A DNA stretch of 6,672 nucleotides from Rhodoferax sp. UBA4409 (GTDB taxonomy: Bacteria; Pseudomonadota; Gammaproteobacteria; Burkholderiales; Burkholderiaceae_C). The DNA lies in contig DGQR01000215.1 in the NCBI GenBank assembly GCA_002390825.1, forward strand, positions 1 through 6,672, written 5' to 3'. The position numbers were made by a program, and so were the translations under genes. Below the pieces are notes generated by a model. That model had not been told where the DNA came from and did no database searches. It saw nothing but the letters and a program-made list of their open reading frames with translations. Shown here in pieces: positions 1 to 4,663 of this stretch; position 1 is the first letter of the stretch; each line of letters begins with the position of its first letter.

Positions 1-1
1 C

Positions 2-346
2 CTGACCTGGCAGCCCAACATCCACGCGTCCCTCTTCCAGAACACCTATGAGTACCTGACCAAGGTCAGCGCCATGGAGGACATCGACGCCATCATGGCG
101 GCCTACCGCCTCTATACCGAGCAAATCTCCGCCTGCGGTGTGGAGCCCTTGTTGTCTATCACCCGCGCATGGCGCTTGGTGAAGTTCATTGACAACAATA
201 TGTTGTCCATGACCAAGTGCTCCAAGTGCGGTGGGCACTTTGTTTCTGAAGCCTATGAAAACTCGCGTCATTTTGAGTGCGGCCTCTGCAGCCCCCCTGC
301 CCGCGCCGGAAAAGGTGCTTCCACCGGTGGCATACTGCTCCACTAA
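2..346 (+). CDS. flhC: Flagellar master regulator subunit FlhC, C-terminal part (5' truncated by window edge)
   Basis: FlhC pairs with FlhD as the FlhD4C2 complex, the DNA-binding activator that switches on early flagellar promoters in the cytoplasm. Only the last 114 residues are visible. The frame is open from base 2 and ends at TAA 344-346. The family-defining zinc site is intact: two CxxC pairs, CSKC at visible residues 73-76 and CGLC at 93-96, separated by 16 residues. This is the spacing of Cys137/140 and Cys157/160 in E. coli FlhC, so about 64 N-terminal residues should lie upstream. The stretch just before (SITRAWRLVKF, DNNMLSM) is typical FlhC. flhD is expected immediately upstream. 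An internal ATG at 74 is not the true start, because homologous coding sequence continues in frame to the window edge. The first 50 codons are much richer in third-position G/C than the rest of the gene. Confidence 0.96.
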   Translation: MTWQPNIHASLFQNTYEYLTKVSAMEDIDAIMAAYRLYTEQISACGVEPLLSITRAWRLVKFIDNNMLSMTKCSKCGGHFVSEAYENSRHFECGLCSPPARAGKGASTGGILLH

Positions 347-402
347 GCTACTAATTTGATAGCGCATAGTGCATATATCCATTGGGCGCCAAGCCTATTT
401 GA
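347..402 (+). repeat. Probable degenerate copy of a Comamonadaceae dispersed intergenic repeat
   Basis: The element begins at the base after the flhC stop codon. Its layout is CTACT, an AT-rich run, GATAGC, a GC-rich arm (AGTGC at 368-372), an AT-rich loop, a second arm (GGGCGCC at 384-390), then AAGCCTATTTGA. GTGC and GCGC can pair if a G-U wobble is allowed. The short inverted repeat GCCT/AGGC (393-396 and 403-406) follows. This layout matches a family of short non-coding repeats that I recall as very common just after genes in Rhodoferax, Polaromonas and Acidovorax genomes. That match is from memory and was not tested by search. It could also act as a weak transcript 3'-end structure for flhDC. 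No mobility gene or target duplication is visible. Confidence 0.45.
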
Positions 403-410
403 AGGCACAG

Positions 411-438
411 TCAAACCATGGGCTACTGCGGGCGATAT
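411..438 (+). promoter_or_regulatory. Sigma-28 (FliA) promoter for motA
   Basis: TCAAA at 411-415 matches the sigma-28 -35 core (TAAA or TCAAG). After exactly 15 bases comes GGCGATAT at 431-438, which matches 6 of 8 bases of the -10 consensus GCCGATAA. Spacing is the same as in the enteric consensus (TAAA, 15 bases, GCCGATAA). Transcription should start near 445-447, giving a leader of about 65 bases before motA. motAB are classic late (class III) FliA-dependent genes, so both position and orientation fit. No equally good match is seen in the other intergenic gaps. Confidence 0.75.
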
Positions 439-509
439 GATCGTACTGGGCCCTAAAAGCCCCGCTGTTCAACCCTTGAGGCCCACGACCTCCCTGTCAC
501 AATGAAACT

Positions 510-1367
510 ATGTTTGTAATCATCGGTTGGGTTGTTACGCTCGGTCTGCTGTTTGGGCTCTTTATCGCTCACGGTGGAAATGTGGGTCCCATCATCAAGG
601 CGCTGCCTTGGGAAATGGGGATGATCGGGGGCGCGACGGTGGGCGCGTTTCTGGTGAACAACCAGATGAAGGTCATCAAGGCCACCATGAAGGGGCTGGG
701 CGCTTGCTTCAAAGGAAGCAAATACTCCAAAGCCCGCTACATGGAACTGTTGGCCTTGTTGTTCGACATTTTGCAAAAAGCCCGTAAAGAAGGGCTGATG
801 GCCATCGAAAAAGACGTCGAAGAGCCCGAACAGTCCGAAATTTTCAAGAAGTACCCGACTGTGGGCTCCGACCACCATGTAGTGGAATTCATCACAGACT
901 ATCTGCGCATGATGGTTTCGGGCAACTTGAATGCCCACGAAATCGAGTCCATCATGGACAGCGAGATCGAAACACACCACCACGAAGAACACGCTGCGGT
1001 ATCTGCTATTCAACGCGTGGCTGGTGGATTGCCTGCATTCGGCATCGTGGCTGCGGTGTTGGGGGTGATTAAAACCATGGGTAGCGTGGGTCAACCGCCT
1101 GCCGTGTTGGGCGGGATGATCGGCTCGGCGCTGGTCGGAACGTTTTTGGGTATTTTGCTGGCTTACGCCTTCGCAGAGCCTCTCGCAGGTCTCCTGGAGC
1201 AAAAGAACGAAGAGGCCGGCAAAGAACTCCAGTGCATCAAGACCGTGTTGCTGGCAAGCATGCAGGGCTACAACCCTTCCACTGCTATCGAATTCGGCCG
1301 CAAAGTGCTGTATTCCACTGAGCGCCCGACCTTCGGCGAACTGGAAGCGCATGTCAAAAAGAAATAA
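510..1367 (+). CDS. motA: Flagellar motor stator protein MotA (proton channel)
   Basis: MotA is the larger subunit of the MotA5-MotB2 inner-membrane stator, which couples proton flow to torque on the rotor protein FliG. The product has 285 residues, close to the 295 of E. coli. Four membrane segments are visible at about 3-20, 34-50, 173-190 and 199-222, with the long cytoplasmic loop between segments 2 and 3. The torque residues Arg92 and Glu100 (E. coli Arg90/Glu98) are in the loop motif ARKEGLMAIEKD. The channel prolines Pro175 (in GGLPAFGIVAAV) and Pro224 (in AFAEPLAGLL) correspond to E. coli Pro173/Pro222. EFGRKVLYSTERP near the C-terminus is also typical. The ATG at 510 is the only usable start, since an in-frame TGA sits at 477-479 with no other start codon between. 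No good Shine-Dalgarno is seen. A FliA promoter lies 72 bases upstream of the start codon. MotB follows after 18 bases. Confidence 0.98.
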   Translation: MFVIIGWVVTLGLLFGLFIAHGGNVGPIIKALPWEMGMIGGATVGAFLVNNQMKVIKATMKGLGACFKGSKYSKARYMELLALLFDILQKARKEGLMAIEKDVEEPEQSEIFKKYPTVGSDHHVVEFITDYLRMMVSGNLNAHEIESIMDSEIETHHHEEHAAVSAIQRVAGGLPAFGIVAAVLGVIKTMGSVGQPPAVLGGMIGSALVGTFLGILLAYAFAEPLAGLLEQKNEEAGKELQCIKTVLLASMQGYNPSTAIEFGRKVLYSTERPTFGELEAHVKKK

Positions 1368-1385
1368 AAGCAGGAGCTTCTGAGC

Positions 1386-2327
1386 ATGGCCGGAGACGCC
1401 AAGAAACTCCAACCCATCATCATCAAGCGGGTGAAGAAGGGCGGCCACGCCGCGCATGGTGGTGCCTGGAAGATTGCGTACGCCGACTTTGTGACGGCCA
1501 TGATGGCCTTTTTCTTGTTGATGTGGCTGCTTGGCAGCACCACAGAGGGCGACAAGAAAGGCATTTCCGACTATTTTCAGTCGCCACTCAAAGTAGCACT
1601 GCAAGGCGGCGCCGGTGCGGGTGCCAGCAACAGCATAATTACCGGCGGAGGCAACGACTTGACCCAGTCCGCCGGACAGTCCAAACGAGGCGAAGGCACC
1701 GACTCCAAAGCCAAGAAGAGCGCAGGCGATCAGCGCAAAATTGAACGGGCAAAAAAAGACGCCCAAACCTTGGCCGCCGTAGCCGCGAAAATTGCCAGCA
1801 GCATATCGAGCAACCCGAGGATGGCGGAGTTCAGCTCGCAGATCAAGCTCGAGATCACACCGGACGGACTCCTGATCCAAATTGTGGACGATCAGCGCCG
1901 CCCCATGTTCGACATTGGCAGTTCAGCGGTCAAGCCCTACATGCGAGAAATCCTGAAGGAAATCGGGGTAACTTTGACTGATATAGACAACAAAATCAGC
2001 TTGGACGGCCATACCGATCAAACCCCTTACGGGAACGCTGCGCGCGGATACAGTAACTGGGAGCTCTCCGCGGACCGGGCCAATGCCAGTCGCCGCGAAC
2101 TGATTGCGGCCGGGATGCCCGAAGACAAGTTGGCGCGAGTGGTCGGAATGGCATCGAGTTTGTTGGCAGACCCGCAAAACCCCTTGAGTGCCGAAAACCG
2201 GCGCATTAGTATCTTGGTTATGACCAAAGAGGCCGAGGAGCGGCTGTTGAGCGGAGCGGTGATCCCACTTGGAAATGAGGTGGAAACAGCCGAGCCCGTG
2301 GTGGAAAGCAAAAAAGCCAGTCCATGA
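1386..2327 (+). CDS. motB: Flagellar motor stator protein MotB (peptidoglycan anchor, proton-binding subunit)
   Basis: MotB forms the proton path with MotA and anchors the stator to peptidoglycan. The product has 313 residues (E. coli 308). The cytoplasmic N-terminus is basic. A single membrane helix spans about 30-50 and carries the proton acceptor Asp34 in AYADFVTAMMAFFLLMWLL (E. coli Asp32), which indicates a proton-type rather than sodium-type stator. The plug-like amphipathic region is about 55-68 (ISDYFQSPL). A Gly/Ser/Lys-rich periplasmic linker covers about 70-130. The OmpA-like peptidoglycan-binding domain spans about 150-280, with GHTD at 208-211, NWELSADRA at 224-232 and NRRISI at 271-276. 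The start is supported by AGGAG at 1372-1376, nine bases before the ATG. It is in an operon with motA. A minus-strand open frame over 453-1880 is an antisense shadow of motA and motB. Confidence 0.98.
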   Translation: MAGDAKKLQPIIIKRVKKGGHAAHGGAWKIAYADFVTAMMAFFLLMWLLGSTTEGDKKGISDYFQSPLKVALQGGAGAGASNSIITGGGNDLTQSAGQSKRGEGTDSKAKKSAGDQRKIERAKKDAQTLAAVAAKIASSISSNPRMAEFSSQIKLEITPDGLLIQIVDDQRRPMFDIGSSAVKPYMREILKEIGVTLTDIDNKISLDGHTDQTPYGNAARGYSNWELSADRANASRRELIAAGMPEDKLARVVGMASSLLADPQNPLSAENRRISILVMTKEAEERLLSGAVIPLGNEVETAEPVVESKKASP

Positions 2328-2386
2328 AATCTCTAAAAATCAGTCATACTCGTTAAAATCAAAAATCGTACGGTCAAAGGTTATTT

Positions 2387-2776
2387 ATGTCTAAAGAATT
2401 GCGCTTTCTCATCGTTGACGATTTCTCCACCATGCGACGGATCGTGCGTAACCTCTTGAAAGAAAGTGGCTACGCTGACGCCGATGAGGCGGAAGACGGT
2501 GTAGCGGCTCTACAAAAACTGCGTAACGCGACCTTTGATTTTGTGGTCAGCGATATCAACATGCCCAATATGAACGGGTTCCAGTTGCTCGCTGAAATCA
2601 AAAAAGACGAGAAGCTCAAACACATTCCGGTTCTGATGGTGACGGCAGAAGCCCGTAAAGAAGACATTGTGCTCGCGGCCCAGCAAGGCGCGTCGGGGTA
2701 CATCGTCAAGCCTTTCACGAAGGCTACCCTGGAGGACAAGGTCAACCACATTCTCACCAAGATGGGATTGAAATAG
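2387..2776 (+). CDS. cheY: Chemotaxis response regulator CheY
   Basis: CheY is the diffusible single-domain response regulator. Phosphorylated by CheA, it binds FliM and FliN at the flagellar switch and changes rotation direction. The product has 129 residues, the same length as E. coli CheY and clearly alignable end to end. The acidic pocket is Asp11/Asp12 (IVDDFSTMRRIVRNLLKE) and the phosphoacceptor is Asp56. The switch residues are Thr86 (MVTAEA) and Tyr105, with the invariant Lys108 in GYIVKPF. The residue after Asp56 is Ile where E. coli has Trp58. A ribosome binding site AAAGG at 2376-2380 sits six bases before the ATG. The 59-base gap after motB is AT-rich; I see no convincing promoter or terminator in it, so transcription from the motA promoter is likely. 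cheZ starts two bases after the stop. Confidence 0.97.
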   Translation: MSKELRFLIVDDFSTMRRIVRNLLKESGYADADEAEDGVAALQKLRNATFDFVVSDINMPNMNGFQLLAEIKKDEKLKHIPVLMVTAEARKEDIVLAAQQGASGYIVKPFTKATLEDKVNHILTKMGLK

Positions 2777-2778
2777 TC

Positions 2779-3414
2779 ATGTCGACCGAACTTCCCCCCT
2801 CCACACCGACACTCAGCACGGTAGAAGTCCACCAGCAATTAGGCGCTTTGACGCGGCAGCTGCATGACTCGTTGAACGGGCTGGGGCTCGCTGACAAAGT
2901 GAAGGACTGGGCAGGCGAATTGCCTGACGCCAAAAGCCGTTTGTCCTACATCGCAAGATTAACGGGCCAAGCTGCTGAAAAAGTTCTCAACCAGGTAGAC
3001 CAAGCCAAAGAACAGCACGACTTTATTGCGGCGGAAACACGCCGCATCGGCGAGCTCATCGTCAAAGATCCGGTGGCTGCAGTCGCCAAGGGTCACGTGA
3101 TGAACTTCATCAACGATGTAGACCAAGCCAGCAAAAAGGTGGACGGACACCTCACCGAGATCATGATGGCGCAAGACTTTCACGACCTCACAGGTCAGGT
3201 GATTGCCAAAGTCGTCAATCTGGCAGCAACGATTGAAGAACAGTTAGTGCTGTTGCTGCTACAAACTGCCCCGCCCGAAGCCGCAGCCAAAGCAGCACCA
3301 CCTTCAGAATATGTGCCGGCACTTGCCGGGCCCGTGGTCGATGGTCAATCCAACCAGGAAGTCGTGACCGATCAGTCGCAAGTGGACGATTTGCTGGCAA
3401 GTCTCGGCTTCTAA
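2779..3414 (+). CDS. cheZ: CheY-P phosphatase CheZ
   Basis: CheZ speeds removal of phosphate from CheY-P and so ends the switch signal. The product has 211 residues (E. coli 214). It is largely helical, forming the long hairpin of the CheZ dimer. The catalytic segment MMAQDFHDLTGQVI holds Asp136 and Gln140, equivalent to E. coli Asp143 and Gln147, the residue that positions the attacking water. An Ala/Pro-rich linker at about 163-185 leads to the C-terminal CheY-binding peptide QVDDLLASLGF (201-211), which is almost the E. coli ending. The ATG lies two bases after the cheY stop, so translation is probably coupled; only a weak GATGGGA-type site precedes it. Being next to its substrate gene cheY fits its role. 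Confidence 0.97.
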   Translation: MSTELPPSTPTLSTVEVHQQLGALTRQLHDSLNGLGLADKVKDWAGELPDAKSRLSYIARLTGQAAEKVLNQVDQAKEQHDFIAAETRRIGELIVKDPVAAVAKGHVMNFINDVDQASKKVDGHLTEIMMAQDFHDLTGQVIAKVVNLAATIEEQLVLLLLQTAPPEAAAKAAPPSEYVPALAGPVVDGQSNQEVVTDQSQVDDLLASLGF

Positions 3415-3427
3415 ACAGACCGGATGA

Positions 3428-3449
3428 AGGGGCAGAAAGCCCCTCTTTT
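3428..3449 (+). terminator. Terminator-like hairpin after cheZ
   Basis: A perfect 6-bp stem, AGGGGC (3428-3433) with GCCCCT (3439-3444), encloses a 5-base AGAAA loop and is followed by CTTTT. It lies 13 bases after the cheZ stop codon. The stem is GC-rich but short and the T-run is only four bases, so termination may be partial. It would separate the late motAB-cheYZ message from flhBA. Confidence 0.45.
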
Positions 3450-3471
3450 CACCCTTTAGTTTCAGAGGGTG
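3450..3471 (+). repeat. Second inverted repeat in the cheZ-flhB gap
   Basis: CACCCT at 3450-3455 pairs with AGGGTG at 3466-3471. The stem can be extended by a T-G wobble and a T-A pair, leaving a loop of about six bases (AGTTTC). It follows directly on the terminator-like hairpin and is not followed by a T-run. Its role is unknown; it could stabilise the 3' end of the cheZ message or be an operator for an flhB promoter. Confidence 0.4.
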
Positions 3472-3481
3472 CTCGCGACAA

Positions 3482-3506
3482 TGGTGAGAACGAAAGAGTC
3501 TCACCA
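3482..3506 (+). promoter_or_regulatory. Hairpin bracketing the flhB ribosome binding site
   Basis: TGGTGAGA (3482-3489) and TCTCACCA (3499-3506) form a perfect 8-bp inverted repeat around a 9-base loop. The 3' arm ends two bases before the flhB ATG at 3509. The only Shine-Dalgarno-like sequence, GAAAGAG at 3492-3498, lies in the loop. The structure is seen directly; control of flhB translation by it, or use of the palindrome as a protein-binding operator, is inference. Confidence 0.5.
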
Positions 3507-3508
3507 CT

Positions 3509-4663
3509 ATGGAACAAGGCAGTCAAGATCGCAATTTACCGGCCTCCGAAAGGAAGCTGAAAAAAGCACGTGACGACGGCCAGGTCAGTCGCTCGCAGGA
3601 CCTGACCCACTTGGGTGTGCTCGGCGCAGGCGCATTAGCCGTTCTCTCCCTCTCCCCCATTTTGTTTGAGCAGCTCAAACTCAGCATGATCCAGCAGCTG
3701 AGTTTTGATGCGGACACGGTTCGCCGCACGGGAACCATGGTGCAACGCTTGGGTGATGCCAGCATCATTGGCACGGCCGGATGTGTCGCATTCGCAGCGA
3801 TTGTCATGACAGCTGCCATTTTGTCGGCCGTTGCCTCTGGCGGCTGGGTGCAAAGTCTGAAGCCCTTGATGCCCGATTTTTCGCGGCTCAACCCGCTTTC
3901 AGGCTTTGCCAATCTCTTTTCTAAAAAGAAGTTCGTCGACACCGCGAAGATGATGTTGATGACGGGCATTTTGTTCGCCATCGCCGTGGGCTTTCTCAAA
4001 TCCGGCATGCAAGAAATGGCAGCCATGCTGTTGCAGCCTTCCCCGGCGGCCATTGCTCAACTCATGAAGTGGATGGTCAGCGGTCTCGGGCTGATGCTAT
4101 TGGTCATTCTTCTGGCCGCTATGGTCGATGTACCACTGCAACTTTTCTTGCACAAAGACCAGATGAAGATGTCGCACCAAGAGGTGAAAGAAGAAGGTAA
4201 AGAGTCCGACGGCAATCCGCAACTCAAAGGAAAGATCCGGCAGAGACAACGCGAAATGGCGCAACGGAGCAGCGTCGGTGCCGTGCCCAAGGCGGACTTC
4301 ATCGTCATGAACCCGACCCACTTTGCCGTTGCGATCCGCTATGACGAAGCCACGATGCGGGCTCCGCGGGTCATCTCCAAAGGTGCGGACCTTTTGGCCA
4401 TGCGGATTCGTGATGTCGCCAAGCAGCATTCGATCCCGGTGCTGCAGTCACCCATGCTGGCACGCGCGCTCTATGCCAACGCCGAGCTGGACCAAGACAT
4501 TCCTTCTGCGCTCTACACAGCAGTTGCCCAAGTTTTGGCCTACGTATATCGCCTGCGTGCAGCCATGCGCGGCGAAGGCGTCATGCCGTCTGAAGTACCA
4601 CAACCCTTTGTTCCGCCTGAACTGGATCCCCAGTCCAAGACCCTGAAGGCAGCTACCGTATGA
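3509..4663 (+). CDS. flhB: Flagellar type III export switch protein FlhB
   Basis: FlhB is a core inner-membrane protein of the flagellar export gate. It switches the apparatus from rod-hook to filament substrates after self-cleavage. The product has 384 residues (E. coli 382). The N-terminus ASERKLKKARDDGQVSRS is the conserved cytoplasmic start of the family. Hydrophobic membrane regions lie at about 35-55, 88-110, 145-165 and 186-212. The cytoplasmic domain follows, with the autocleavage motif NPTH at 268-271 (E. coli 269-272) in FIVMNPTHFAVAIRY. After it come the conserved VISKGADLLAMRIR and PVLQSPMLARALY, then a Pro-rich tail. An in-frame TGA at 3485-3487 with no start codon after it makes ATG 3509 the first possible start. 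The 94-base gap upstream holds three hairpins. The stop overlaps the flhA start. Confidence 0.98.
   Translation: MEQGSQDRNLPASERKLKKARDDGQVSRSQDLTHLGVLGAGALAVLSLSPILFEQLKLSMIQQLSFDADTVRRTGTMVQRLGDASIIGTAGCVAFAAIVMTAAILSAVASGGWVQSLKPLMPDFSRLNPLSGFANLFSKKKFVDTAKMMLMTGILFAIAVGFLKSGMQEMAAMLLQPSPAAIAQLMKWMVSGLGLMLLVILLAAMVDVPLQLFLHKDQMKMSHQEVKEEGKESDGNPQLKGKIRQRQREMAQRSSVGAVPKADFIVMNPTHFAVAIRYDEATMRAPRVISKGADLLAMRIRDVAKQHSIPVLQSPMLARALYANAELDQDIPSALYTAVAQVLAYVYRLRAAMRGEGVMPSEVPQPFVPPELDPQSKTLKAATV

Noticed and set aside
74..346. Treating the ATG at 74 as the start of a 90-residue zinc protein
   Set aside because: The frame stays open to base 2 and the upstream residues match FlhC, so this is the tail of a longer gene.
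453..1880. A 475-codon open frame on the minus strand across motA and motB
   Set aside because: It lies wholly antisense to two clear genes and begins in the motA leader and ends inside motB by coordinate. The product looks like low-complexity His/Gln/Arg-rich shadow sequence with no recognisable domain.
2328..2386. Possible sigma-70 promoter before cheY (TAAAAT at 2354-2359)
   Set aside because: No acceptable -35 box occurs 16-18 bases upstream. AT-richness alone does not support a promoter call.
3317..3331. Possible sigma-54 promoter (CGGCAC with GG-N10-GC spacing) near the end of cheZ that might drive flhB
   Set aside because: The -12 half reads GGGC rather than TTGC, the site is within coding sequence, and flagellar systems led by FlhDC do not normally use sigma-54 for these genes.
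3454..3482. Possible sigma-70 promoter for flhB (TTTAGT and GACAAT)
   Set aside because: The -35 matches TTGACA poorly and the boxes fall across the two hairpins, so the match is within chance expectation for this gap.
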